Shown here: one piece after another, positions 32,611-44,441 of the stretch
Numbering within the stretch: the first letter of the stretch is position 1
How the letters are laid out: every line of letters begins with the position of its first letter
Assembly (NCBI RefSeq): GCF_009870125.1
Contig: NC_046679.1
Coordinates: 13,950,001-14,014,000, forward strand
Direction of reading: 5' to 3'
DNA from: Drosophila pseudoobscura
Taxonomy: Eukaryota; Arthropoda; Insecta; Diptera; Drosophilidae
DNA: 64,000 nucleotides
The notes under the pieces: model-generated
The model's database searches: none
What the model saw: the letters and a program-made list of their open reading frames with translations, nothing else
What the model was told of the DNA's origin: nothing
Program-made: the position numbers and the translations under genes

Positions 32611-35600
32611 GGCGTTTAATTTTGAATCTGTTTTAAGTTTGTTGATGTATAAATGCTAATGTTATGGTTCATTCAATTATTCATTTATATCACGTGCGAA
32701 GCTTTAATAACTAATTGGTCCAATGTTCAAAATTGAATGAATTGCCCTGTTTATCAAGGATTTTTGTTGCCGCCCTGAAGTGAAGCAGCTTTCACATCTT
32801 CATTGAAACAATTTTAATTGGCAATTAAAAATTACGCACTCGCCGCCCCTTTAGGCCCGCTCAGCAACCAGCCCAGCCATGAATCATGCCCCTCCAAGGA
32901 GCAGCTTAGGCCAGGTACCAGCCCCGTCCCGTTTCCTCCCCCATTCCTGTGGAGGGCTTTGTTCAAGCTGCGGCTGCTGCATAATTTGCACCCGATCTTA
33001 TCAACGAGCACTGCTAATGATTCGCATTAATGATGCTGCATACACGGCCCGCTCCCATACTGATCATCCTGCTCCCCATTCCTTGGACATCGCTGTACCG
33101 ATCTCTGGTTCTGGGTTTTGGGCTTACGCACTTTGGCATCTTATGAAATGAGACCATCAATCAGTAACCACTGCCTCTCCACTCGCTCCACTGATGCATT
33201 TGCATATAAATTGCTGCTAATGTCGCGCTATCAAAGTGACTGCATCAATGCGGCATTCCTGCCATGCCTGGGCCTGGCCATTGCCATTGCCATTGCCGTT
33301 GCCACGGCTCCCTTCCTGCTCTCTGGTCCGTGTTCCTTGTCCTGGAGTGGCCCTCAGGGCCTGTACCGCTTGGCTTATGCTAATTTTTTCCCAGGCCTCG
33401 CAGTCCTGAGCCCTGGCCATTGATGTTTGGATAACGTTGACTTGATGACTTTGCATAATTTACGCCGCCGCCGCCGCAGAGCAGAGACTGCTGCTGCTGC
33501 AGCCACATTTTGGCTGCTTTGGGTTAATTTTTCACTCAACCACGTTTGCCTTTTTAATGTGTTAATATTCATGGGGGGAAGAGGCACAACACAGCGCAAT
33601 GTTTGCTGGTTTTCCTCCTCGGCCTCGTTGTGACTTTTGACGTTTCAATTTGGCCGTTGCGTGATCTTTTGCCAAACGATTTTTCAAGCTGCCCCCTCAA
33701 CAAACCGGCGGGCATTTATCAACAGCTCAACCAAAGGCATTTGTCATCATCCACATACACTGCGAGTATGTGGATATATACTATCCCCCGACCAGATCAT
33801 CCCCGGCTCAGGCATACGGGTATGTAAATTTGATTGGTGCGTATTTTGCATTTTCGCCAGCCCGCAAGCCAACGGGGCTCGGCTTGGTCTCGTTTGTTGG
33901 CCATTAGTAAAACTCTCTTAATTGCTGTTGTGTGTGTCTCTCCTTGCCCTTTCTGGGACACACTTAACAGCCTTTTAATTAATCGCCCGAGTTGAACAAA
34001 TTCTTAATGAGTCTTTAATTAATCGCCAAAACGAAATGTGAGCCACTCTCTCGCGGCTTTCAAAATACAAAATATTTAAATTTAATTGTGACTTGATTTC
34101 TGTGATGGCCTCTCCCTGTCTCTGTCTCTGTCCCTTGTACATTATGCCTTCTCTGTCTGTCGCTGTGGCTGTGGCTCCACCCCTGAGGTGTCTGAAACGA
34201 GTTTCGACGCTTCCAAAAACTGTTGGCTTGATTATTTGGTTGTTTTATTAATACTCGTCACAACAATCCTCAAACAGCTTTGTGATTTTGGGTTTCTTAA
34301 GTTATGCTTCAGAGCTTCATTAGAGATCGTCTAGCGGTTTTTTCTGGCTAGACAGACCTCCTTGGGGGGGGGGGCGTTTCTATGCTTTGTTCGATCAATT
34401 TTCCAATTTATTAAGCTGTCGTTGTAGTGAATGATGAACGAACATCATCAGTGGCGCAGTCAAGCCAAGTGCAGTGGGGCGTATACTTATTGTAGGCCAG
34501 TTTTCTATGGCCAACCAGCGCCCACTCATCCACTCATTCTGTGTTCTATTGCATTCCCTTCTGGCCGCCTCAGCCATCTTCGACCGCAGCGCAAACTGGA
34601 TTGGGTCCGAATGGCACTCGGTGCGGATTGTCGTTGTGTTAATTTATGCGCTTCAAGGTGTTTGCCTTTTTACGCTTATTGGCAGCTTACTTCCCTGTTT
34701 TGCCTTTGAGAAATGGGCTTTTTTCGATCATATTTGCATTGCTAGTTAATTGTTTGCATTTCGCCGAGCAAGCGAAGGGAGTGGCTGCTATATGACCAAT
34801 TATGGCAGCCCCCAAGGCTAAGAGCTGATCAATAGGAGAGTTCTTGGTCTGGCATTAATCAAGGGGGAAACTATCATGCGAATGGACAGAGAGAAACCAA
34901 TCGAAAGCCACGAGAAATGGTAGGCAATTTCAATGCCCAGCGATCTCTAGTATAGAGAGCTTCTAATATCAGTCCTCGGCCGATCTACAAGAGTTCAAGC
35001 GATCTGTCACTTTGCCCCACAGAAGCCGATCTCCCAGATTGAACCGTTCACACTCATCCATTTCAATGCAAATCCAGGGAGCGAATCCCAGTCCTGCTCG
35101 GTAACCTATCCCTCCATGGATGCCACCGCATGTGTCCCATTGTGATCGTGTTCGCCTCAGCGCTTAACATTTGACCATCGATCGGAGCGGAAGCGTGAAA
35201 TACAACATGCGGCATGGCGGCAGTCGACTATAATGCAGATACCGATACAAATACAAATCTGTTTTGCCATTGCCAGGGCCTGTTGGTTATAAATTGTATG
35301 CATTCTGCGCATAGTTTGCCATTTTGCCACTTTAACATTATTGTTATGATGATAAGCGAGCCACAGTCGAAGGCAGAGACAGAGCCAGAGCCAGAGCCAC
35401 AGACAGATCGTTCCAGGGTCCAGGCCATGCCGTACGTGCTGGGTCCCAGATTCATCCTGGAGTTGCCCACAGTCTCAGGCTCCGCAGCATCCCATGTCCA
35501 TGACTGCCTGTCCGGTCCGGTCCGCATCCTGCCTTCTCCTTTGTCCGCTGTTTGCTGATCTTCAATGCGATCTGCAGCTTGTTTGGCTTTCCTCTGTATT

Positions 35601-35928
35601 TAAAACCATTTCATTTTCTGGGGGCCAAAGTGTGAATATAATTTAATGTGCCTGCGCCCGTGTCCGTCCGTCTGTCCCTCCCGTCCGACTTCGGGCTGCC
35701 CATCTGTGTGCGCAATTTTCAATATCTCCTGTTGTCCCTGCTGCAGAAAGATTATTTATTATGCTTGATTGGTTTTCAAGTGATCATAAAGTAAGTGATC
35801 GTCGTGTTGGCCCCGACTCTTGGCCAATTGTGGCGCTGTCCGTTGGCATTGAGTTGGCCAGGCTCTGGCGTTAATATGTAGATTTGAAGGCGTAGATTTA
35901 TGTCCAATGGGGTGGAGTAGGAGTAGAA

Positions 35929-35964
35929 GCTGGAGCTGGAGCTGGAGCTGGAGCTGCGGTTGGA
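35929..35964 (+). repeat. (GGAGCT)n hexanucleotide repeat
   Basis: Four to six copies of GGAGCT lie within a longer GGAG-rich run. The repeat is non-coding. Confidence 0.8.
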
Positions 35965-36713
35965 GTTGGAGTTGCCATATGAATATGAGTAGGAGGCCGG
36001 TCGGCTTGACCCTGCTGGCAGAGATAACTTCATCTGGGATACATGCACTCCCCATATCCTGCTCGAACTCCCACAAATGGCCTCCAACATTTTAGCATTT
36101 AATTGACATTGATGATCGCTCCACTGGACAAGTCTGAGAACGCGTCTGGTATGGTATCCTATCCTATCCAGCTGGTATACCTCTCTGGCATACCAAGTGC
36201 CCGGGCCAGGGAATTATTAATTTTCATATCGGAGATGAGAGGAGAGGAGGCGGAAAGGAGCCATGTGTCAGCTGTGCTCGCCATCAAGCTGGACATGAAG
36301 AAGACATACAAAATAAATTTTCTGGCATTTGCAGACAGCCGGCAGACAATGCGAATGGGTGTGGGATCCTATTTCTTGGATTTCTCTTTCTGCCGATGCC
36401 TTTTTTCAGGTTGCGTTTCTAGGCCCAATCATTCAGGGTTTGTCTATTGCGGCTCCAAATGTTAAATGCCTGAAATCAACGCCGAGTCATTGGTGCTGCC
36501 TCCCTCCCAGCCGAGAGCTTTGTCTGCTCTTTGGCTCTGGCTCTGGCTTTCTTCGAGCTGTTGTCGGGTGTGTGTTTTGTTTTCGCTTCTTTAAATGAAC
36601 GTTATTAAAGAGATGTTTATCGCTGAGTGATTTATTCATTAAAAAAACATTTATTAGCCAGAAACAAGCTGCTTGGTGTGTTCATGCGTGTGTGCGTGCC
36701 AGCAACTCACATC

Positions 36714-36757
36714 GCATTCACATTCACATTCACCATCACATTCACATTCACATTCGT
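36714..36757 (+). repeat. (CATTCA)n hexanucleotide repeat
   Basis: Seven near-perfect CATTCA units are interrupted once by CATCAC. The repeat is non-coding. Confidence 0.8.
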
Positions 36758-39742
36758 CCATTTGGCCGTCTTCAGCTGGCTGGCCCGCTTTTGGACGCCT
36801 CGTCTGCCTCGTCGCCTCATTTGTGCGGCATTAAAATGCAAAAGCGTGTTTGTTCCTGGAAAACTGCAAGGCCCACACCACACCGCACCCTTCCCCACCT
36901 AACTCCCTACTCACTTCTTATCAGAATTGCGGGTGTGGACTCTGCCAGGTGAGGCATGCGGCTGGCTTTGTTTTATGAACTTGCATATTTCCACTCTTCG
37001 CCAGAGTGTGTGTGTGTGTGTGTGCGGGTGTGCGTTTTAATCACTTAATTAGAGAGTCTCTTAATTGACTTGGTCTTATGGCGAATTATGCACACAGTTG
37101 AGGTGGGGTTGGTGTTGTGTTGCAGGAAATGTGCCTTAATTGCGCCGAGTTCGTGCCTTAAGTCTTTTGTTCAGTGGTGCCTGCAGACCCATTGAGAGGG
37201 TGAGGATGTCTCAGATGAACTGGAGGACACCTCTAATCGGTGAAAGCTTCCATTTCGGCAGTGTGAAGACATCTGCAACAACAATGTCATTATATATCTG
37301 GGTTATCATTGCCATTGCCCTCCCAAGCGCCGGCTCGACCTGTTCTTCTGTACGTACAGACCGCAATCAGCTAACCCATTCATTAGCCCCATTGGCCTTC
37401 CTCCGCAAACCTGTTGATGAGCTCGACTTGATTTTATGGTCGATTTTCTCCAATTTGATTATATGTCCACAGTTGCCATTTAGAGCCAGACACACCCCTG
37501 ACTTTGTCCATTTGTCCATTGCCTAAGTGCAATGGGAAATCGTCTCGTTCTGTGCAGACATTTCAATTAGCCTTTTGGCTAAGCATAACGTAAATATTGG
37601 TTGGTTCTGGCGATGCTGATGCTGACCATGTCCAGTCAATGAAACCAATAAAACGGCACAAGCCTCATCGTAACATAAATACTTGTTAGTCGCCATAGAA
37701 AGCATGACATTCGGGGCCACAATGCTTGTCGTTTGTTAATCACCAAACACCACTCCACGTCACTCCTGCTCCGGCCAGGGCCAATCCATGGCCCATCCGC
37801 GGCTATGCATCATCAAACTGAGGCTTGCCTGGTGGGATGGCAGCCTGGTGCCTTCTTCTGCCTTTTGGTGTCATAAGGAAGCGTCTAAATGATTCATAAT
37901 TTATGCCTGGGCTCTTTTGCCTGTCGCTGGCCGTGGTCATTGCTATTCCCATTCTCTCTCCCATACCCATTCCCATTCCCACTCCCAATCCTATTCACTT
38001 GGTCATTCAATGGTTTCGTTACTTAATTTTTCCAGCTTAACGCTATGGCTTGTGCCTCTTGGCCAGGCCTTCTCCTGCTGCTGTCTCTCCCTCACCCTGT
38101 CCTCTCCCTGTCTCTCTACTCGTGTAATTGTAATGCATTTTGGGCTGGTAAAGTGCGTGGCCGTCGTCGTCATCATCGTCGTTGTCGTCGTCGTTGTGGC
38201 TGTCGTTTGTCTGGGCGGTTGATAGTTGAAAAAATTACTTACAAATTACATGCGTAGCTTTTGCCCCCGTGCCGCCTTCAGCTTGTTTGCTTAATGTGCT
38301 TTGTGCCTGCCACACTAGAACGGGAAAGGCTGTGCCAGGGGCAGGGGCTGTGGCAGAGCCTGATAGGTATTAGCGCTGTGTCTCGTGGCTGGCTCGTAAA
38401 TTGCATTTTCTAATTGAATTCTGAGCACTGCGGCGGCAAGTGACAGTCCGGAGAGGTCGCCACTATCACCAGCTCCATGGACACACAATCCTCCCAACCA
38501 CCATATATGTATGTACATATTATATGCAGAAGTTGGGGGTAAGATCCAACACCTTCGGGCTGCCACTGGTTCCTAGAACTCGGCTCTGGTTAATTTCCCA
38601 TCATTATTGCATTTATGCCAAGTGCAAGGCTCATTAGCATATAAAATATGGTTGTAATTACGGCTGGTAAATAATGCAATTTTGCAAATTTTATAGGCCA
38701 TGTTTGTGTTAAATTAAAATTATTATAATTGAGTTATGGTGGAAAGGGCTGAAGCTGAAGTCGAAGGGCTCGCTGGCGAATATCTTTGGCTTAGTGGAAT
38801 TTCGCGTGGTTTAAAATGCAGCGCGGAACATGGCCATAAAGTGTAGCTGCGTTTAGCTTAAACAAGTCGACAATTTAAAAAGCCAATTTGCGCATAATAC
38901 GACGAACGTGAGCGAAAATTTAAAACAGAATCGCACACAGAAACAGGCAAGGGTAGCGTGTTTCGCTTGCCTGTATGTCCGCGCAAATTTCCACGCCAAT
39001 GACCATTAATGCAAATGTTGTTTGCTCATTACGGAACCGTTGACCGCCCACAAATACTCGGTCCTACCATATGACCCAGTTCGATCTGCCATTTGAATTC
39101 AAATTTGAACTCAATTTTACAATGCATCGATATGTCATCGATAGGAACACTGCCCATGCAACCTTGCGTCCGAGTCGATATCGAAAATTTGTTTTGTTCG
39201 GACTTTGTAAAATAAAAGAAAAAAAAATTGGGAGACGATAGGGAGTCTGTTGTCATAGCAAGTGGTACACGGTGTACTTTTATAGCCACTTACCAAATTT
39301 TCGATTACATGTATCACAGAAAATCAGTTAGCCACTGAAAATTGGCTCTTTCGACACGCCGACTGGCCTTCTCTATAAAGCATCGCCACCACGTGCTCTC
39401 TTCTAATGATTTATAAATAAGCAAGCCTGCAATTCAAATAAAATCATTTAACATCAAATTTGCGCGAAAGCATCTTGATTTTTATTCCATACATACATAT
39501 ACATATACGCATACATATACACACATATTCTACATTTGAACTCGATTGCGAGCCGCGCATGCGAACCATGAGACGACAGTCTGGCAGCACTCGAAGCTCA
39601 AAACGATTTTTTTTAATCTTTAATTTATTATTTTGTTTGCATCTAAGGCGCAGTAGATGGAATTTGTAATATTTTAACATCATTATCATTGAACGGTTTT
39701 AATTTGTAATCGTATGTTTAACCATTTTTGAGCTTGCGACGC

Positions 39743-39750
39743 TATCGATA
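39743..39750. promoter_or_regulatory. DRE (TATCGATA) upstream of the PWWP gene
   Basis: A perfect palindromic DRE lies about 130 bp upstream of the ATG at 39880. Further CGAT motifs lie near 39126, 39137 and 39177. The arrangement is that of a TATA-less, DREF/BEAF-type promoter. Confidence 0.65.
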
Positions 39751-39879
39751 TCGTCGATCTGGCAGCATTGGCAAGAAGATCGAGCCATCTTATTTTTGGC
39801 ATCTTTCTTCCGCAGAAAATTGCACAGCCGATTGTGAGTTTGCATTCATTTCGAGGTTATTTCTGGAAAATTGAACAAA

Positions 39880-40368
39880 ATGGGAACTCGAAAGAAGGCT
39901 CCATTCACCGCTGGACAGTTCGTGTTCGGAAAAGTAAGAGGATTTCGCGCATGGCCAGGCCGACTTATTAATGAGCTTGGCAGTGCATACAATGTCTATT
40001 TCTACGGCACGTGCGACTATGCAAAGGTGCCAAAGAATAAAATTTTTGACTTTGCAAAGACTTGTAAGCGGTACGGAAAAGTGCACGATCGGAACTCCAA
40101 GGTCTGCCGATCGTTCCAAGAAGCAATGTCGCAAATACAGAAGGCTGTGTCCCAGCCCAGCTTGGATTTTGGCTACTTTACTATGGTGGCTCACCTAGAG
40201 CAAAACTGTGGAGAGTCGGACTCCGACTCGGACTCGGACTCGGGTACTTTGGATTTGAGCGGCGCCGAACTTAAGGGGAAACTTGTACCCTTTCGTCACA
40301 TAGTCGCCGACAGCGACACGGACACAGAAATGTCTTCAGAACCAAAGAAAACTCCAAATTCACAATAA
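39880..40368 (+). CDS. Small single-exon PWWP-domain protein (HDGF/JASPer-like)
   Basis: This is an intact 162-residue intronless ORF. The PWWP domain fills residues ~8-90. It begins FTAGQFVFGKVRGFRAWPGR, where the signature tetrapeptide is R-A-W-P, followed by the strand and loop YNVYFYGTCDYAKVPKNKIFDF and then helices. The best family fit is the HDGF/LEDGF/JASPer group that reads methylated H3K36 on nucleosomes. There is no LEDGF-type integrase-binding domain; the tail instead has Ser-Asp repeats and an acidic end. A shorter tail and no introns could mean a retrocopy of a JASPer-like gene, or a short family member. A DRE lies upstream and AATAAA lies at 40452-40457. The upstream and downstream signals make an expressed gene likely. 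Confidence 0.8.
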   Translation: MGTRKKAPFTAGQFVFGKVRGFRAWPGRLINELGSAYNVYFYGTCDYAKVPKNKIFDFAKTCKRYGKVHDRNSKVCRSFQEAMSQIQKAVSQPSLDFGYFTMVAHLEQNCGESDSDSDSDSGTLDLSGAELKGKLVPFRHIVADSDTDTEMSSEPKKTPNSQ

Positions 40369-40451
40369 TAATTCCTATTTTTCTGTGTGAAGTAATTTTA
40401 ACCTCAAATTTTTTCAACGAATATGTATGGTTATCAAATAAGAAACCTTTG

Positions 40452-40457
40452 AATAAA
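40452..40457 (+). terminator. Poly(A) signal of the PWWP gene (AATAAA)
   Basis: Canonical AATAAA lies 84 bases after the stop codon, on the coding strand. Confidence 0.55.
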
Positions 40458-43195
40458 TAACACCTATGTAACTCCAATTTAAGCGGGAATTTCAGGAACA
40501 GGTTGGGATGCCAGTCGACTCGTCAAAATGGGTCGCGGGAATTGTTGGCGATTAGGGAGGAGCGGGCGTGCCTCTGGCCATAATGGCCGCTGCGTGATCT
40601 GCTGCTGCTGACCTCCACATTTCCCGGCCGCTAATCGAAGCCCACTTTGGGGGCACGTTTTCGCATTAAATGCTGCACCATCAGCACGGACAACCCCTGG
40701 ACTAGCCTCCCCAGGGGCGTGTGTTTGCAGCCTGCGCCTGCAGGATAGTTTAGCTAAATGCCATCGTAAAAGAGCGTCGGCCGTAAAACAAACAAGCCTG
40801 CACGGAGCTCATTCCCACCCCAGTTTCGGTGATGGCCTCTGGTTTAATTGGACAACGGAACAGCAGCAGGAGGGACACTGCTCGATTAACAAATTATCGC
40901 CACCGCAGTAAATGAATCGTTGCAGCTTCCGCATCTGCAACATCTACTCGGTACCAGGTACTACCCGAATTCGGGTTAACAAGAGGGCTGCACTGCTGGG
41001 GATGCCCCTGCTCCAGCCTGCGATGACCGCAAATCAGATTCAGTGCGCCGGCAATGAGATTTCGCAACCGCATCAATTTGTTTTAATGCCAAAAATGTTT
41101 TTGCATTACTCCAACAGATTGCGGCAGCTGCCGAATCGGAGGAGGAGGAGTTGCCGATCTGCGAGATCTGTTGGTGGCTCCAGCATCCTTCCCGACAGCT
41201 GTCGTTGTCCTGTGTTTCTCTGCGGTCAGCCGGGGCCAGATTGTTAAGGAGTTTAGTCAGATATGCATATGCATGCAGGCTGTGGACTGGTATCCCATCT
41301 GATTCCTGGATGCGATTGGGTCCCGATCCCGGTCCCCTGTCCAATGCAGTAAAATGTCAAATTAATGTTACAACATGTCCAACAACTTTTGATGGCATTT
41401 GACAATGTTGAGTGGAAATTCCTGCAGGTGACGCAATTTCCCTGTAATTTGTTTGGCCGCACGTACGTGGCATGGGCATGGACATGGGGCATGGACTTCG
41501 ACTTCGACTTCGTCTTCGATTCCATGCGGCAGTGTCAGCGCGTTTGTGCCTGCCCAGCATTAACAAAAAACCACTACGAAATACGCCAAGGGACCTGCAA
41601 CTGTTTCGAGTTCTAGATGAGTGTGTGTGCTGGCTGCCGCTGCCACTGCCGCTGCGGTGTGGTTGGCTGGCTGGGGGCTGGGGCTTGCCCCGCTCGGTGT
41701 GGCAAGGTGTCAATGTGTGGGCATGTCGCACACGTGTGCTGCTTGCCTCTTGCCCTAGGGCCATAAATTTACTTAGTTTATTTGCTGCTACCACTGCTCC
41801 TGCCACAGACCAGACAATGCGGGGACGCGAGGCCCAGTTCAGCGGAAATTTGTGAAGGAAATCAAATTAAAATTTTGCTAATTTATCAGTCGCTCCAAAA
41901 TCGTGCGCTCCAGTCCGTCCACTGTCCGCCAGGGGGGGCGCTAATTGGCCAACAGAGAAATGGTCAAAAGGGGACCTGAGGTGGGGATTGGACAGAGTTT
42001 GGTGCGAAATTTTTGCATTTTATCGAAACGACTTCATCAGAGCCCAGGTCTGAGGCCCGCTTCGAGGTCCGAAACAAAGGCATTCTAATTAAAATTCCCA
42101 AGTGTCAAAAATTTTATTTATTTCTTTGCCAAAGTAAGTGCATCAATCAAATTTTTGCACAACCAGCAATTAATTTTTTGGTCATCCGCAGGGGAGGATT
42201 GCCAGGGCTGAGAGCCGAGTGGCAGCTCTGTTAAAATCAAATTGCCGCATCGTTAACACCCCAGGGAAAGTCGATTGGATTTTGGAATTGGCATTGGAAT
42301 TGGCATCGTATAAGAACTGGGTTTCACTGGTTAATCGATGACTGATTGTCCAGCCACACAGCAACACAGGGGAGAGGAGATGTGGTGTCAAAGTGGAGGT
42401 GGTTTGCTGTCTAGGGTATGCTCTCTATTAAAACGATTATGATAAGCCAATCCACCCCTGGTTTCGGGTGAGCACATGTTATTATTTTTATTTGCTTTTG
42501 ATGAAGTGGTTGACTACAATCGACCCTCCGCAGCCACTTCTAGCCACCCTCAAACACAAGCTTCGAGCCCCCCGCTAGGGACAATGCCCAAAGTGGTAGA
42601 GCCATCAATTTTCTATGTTTATGGCCAGGCCGTCTTGTGGGTCAGCAGGTGGAAATCTAGCTGGTCTCTCCTCTGATTCATGCATAATTGGCTGATGTCG
42701 GACATTTGGTAATACACGACAAATGCGCTCCAAGTATGTCGAAGAAGACATCATCGAATTGAATATGCAAAGCATCAACGCATTTTTATTTGCCACAGTG
42801 GGTGGCATTCTCAATGGGAACACCGCAGCAGCACGGCGACAGCACCACACTAATGGAAACTTGCGTAGCTATTTAATTGATTTGTGCCAAAAGCTTTATA
42901 GGTTTTTAAAGCCAGCCCGAACACAGGGCTGAATAAATGGATTCGATTGTTGGCCAGGCCCAGGCCCACTCCCAGTCGCCATCGCAGGTAGGAGGGGGAC
43001 AGAGACCCCCCGCCTGATGAGCGGGCCTAATTATGGAACGACCAAAATGGCAAATTAGCATAAAATTTAGCAACATTAAAAATTATACTTTATTGTGCTC
43101 CAATCCCTCGCGTGTGTGCTCCTTTTTATCGTTGCTCTGTGACTAAATTGATTAATGAGCCAATTTAATAGTTTCGTCTGCTTATGGAGATATTT
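40458..43195. other. Gene-free stretch
   Basis: No supportable gene is seen. The ORFs at 41357-41855 on both strands overlap each other in a GC-rich, simple-sequence block and have no domain. AT-rich blocks with TAATTA-type motifs alternate with GC-rich ones, as in the neighbouring deserts. Confidence 0.45.
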
Positions 43196-43895
43196 TTATG
43201 ACACTTCAAAAATTATGACGGGCATATCCAGGTATTTTTTCACTTTAACCGTTGGGCGCATGTTGCACAATTTGTATTCAGCCTTCTCGTTTTGGGCCCA
43301 CAGTGAAAGTGCTCGATCGTAGTGCCGTTCCGGCAGGCGTAGAGCTCTTAAAATTTGGCTATAAACCTGGCCTTTAGGGCTGTGCGGATTAGACGGGTTT
43401 TCGTACGGCGTTGAGGTGTTGGCGGCATAGTTCTTTCACGGATTTCGGTGATAGGCGGTTGCGTGGGTGGAAGTTTTAATGGGTCCATTAAAGGTGGCTT
43501 TTGATTTATCTGGCTTTTTCCATTGAGATGCTAAAATAGAGGATGGAATAGGGTGTTATTGATGAGTTTTTAAGTAGCTAGAGATAGAGGATATAACCGA
43601 CTCTTGGATACTATTGGCATGCTATAGTCGTATACCTTGCGTTTGCCCTTTTATGGTCCGATCTCGTAGATGGGTTGATGTTGCGCACCCAACCAGAATC
43701 TCTCCTTTATAAAATGACTCCGTTCTTATTTAATCTAACCAGAACCACATGGATTTCGGGTCTTGCAAGTGGATCTGTAAACCAAGTAAAGTAAATTAGC
43801 GGTGCTTGGATATAGACGGTACACAAATAAATCATATTACCCAACCTGTGCAATGCCTTAAACTTACTTAGTGTCAGTATATGGTTCGGATCCAT
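43196..43895 (-). pseudogene. Second decayed small three-exon gene, unrecognised
   Basis: On the minus strand, exon 1 (43895-43868, MDPNHILTL) ends at a perfect GTAAGT. Exon 2 (43774-43636) follows GGTTTACAG, and exon 3 (43530-43196) follows CTATTTTAG and ends in TAA. Exon 1 to 2 and exon 2 to 3 phases agree if one extra base near 43720 is skipped: the frame then goes from ARPEIHVVLVRLNKN into FYKGEILVGCATSTHLRD and on through exon 3 (ASQWKKPDKSKATFNGPIK, GQVYSQILRALRLPERHYD, LCNMRPTVKVKKYLDMP). Exon 3 also has one in-frame TGA (43438-43436). The intact product would be about 160 basic residues of no family I know. Two lesions in otherwise clean exons with good splice sites suggest recent loss of function. 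Confidence 0.6.
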
Positions 43896-43962
43896 TTAAA
43901 TGGTGCACTCTTGTCTTCTTTCCCACTTCTAGTAGGGAGAAAACTGAATGGTAGTCATACAT

Positions 43963-44441
43963 GTCTAATCTGAGCGACGAGTGAAGTATAATTCTTATTA
44001 AATGGCAGTACGAAAAGTTGCTTAGATATTAGACATTACCAATTGCTAGAAGATTCTTTTGCAGCTGGAGTCGGGTTTCTTTGCCTCCAATACTTCTTAA
44101 GGTCCGTTTATATTCAGTACTACAAATATATAAATCACATATGCACATACTCTGAGGAAAAACAGAGCAAAGCAAATCGTAATCTTTTAACAAAATTCGC
44201 ATGCGCATCAGCTGATTATGAGACAATGTGACCATTTTATTAACAGCTTCTGACAGATAAGATGCAGTGTTGCATAATGCATGTCTTTTTGCGAGAAAAA
44301 ATAATAAATTAATATTGTAGTTAAAAAAGCTAAGAAAAACATATACCATAGTGCGTGTGTGTGGTATTATATAAAACATTGTCAGATCAGGTTCGAATTC
44401 ATATATAATTTTAAATCTTTTTCTAGTTGTGAATTGTCGGA
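43963..44441. other. Art6 upstream region
   Basis: This AT-rich intergenic DNA lies between the decayed minus-strand gene and Art6. A TATATAAAA lies at 44368-44376 and a TCAGAT initiator-like site at 44382-44387, but their spacing (about 15 bp) is too short for a standard TATA/Inr pair. No coding region is seen. Confidence 0.4.

Larger units (their letters stand above)
32611..39720. other. Gene-free stretch, probable regulatory DNA
   Basis: I see no supportable gene. The DNA alternates AT-rich blocks containing many TAATTA-type sites with GC-rich blocks and short tandem repeats. Notable items are a 14-bp direct repeat at 33974-33987 and 34014-34027, a G-homopolymer near 34363-34374, (GGAGCT)n at about 35929-35964, (CATTCA)n at about 36714-36757 and (TG)n near 36999-37022. 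ORFs such as those at 34431-34749 and 36103-36465 lack recognisable domains. Confidence 0.5.

Noticed and set aside
36103-36465. 120-codon plus-strand ORF
   Set aside because: It shows no domain, no promoter or poly(A) context, and composition typical of surrounding non-coding DNA.
41357-41855. Overlapping ORFs on both strands of about 130-150 codons
   Set aside because: Both are open only because the block is GC-rich simple sequence, and neither has a domain.
44368-44387. TATA plus initiator for Art6
   Set aside because: The TATA-to-Inr spacing is about 15 bp, half of what is needed, so I do not call a core promoter.
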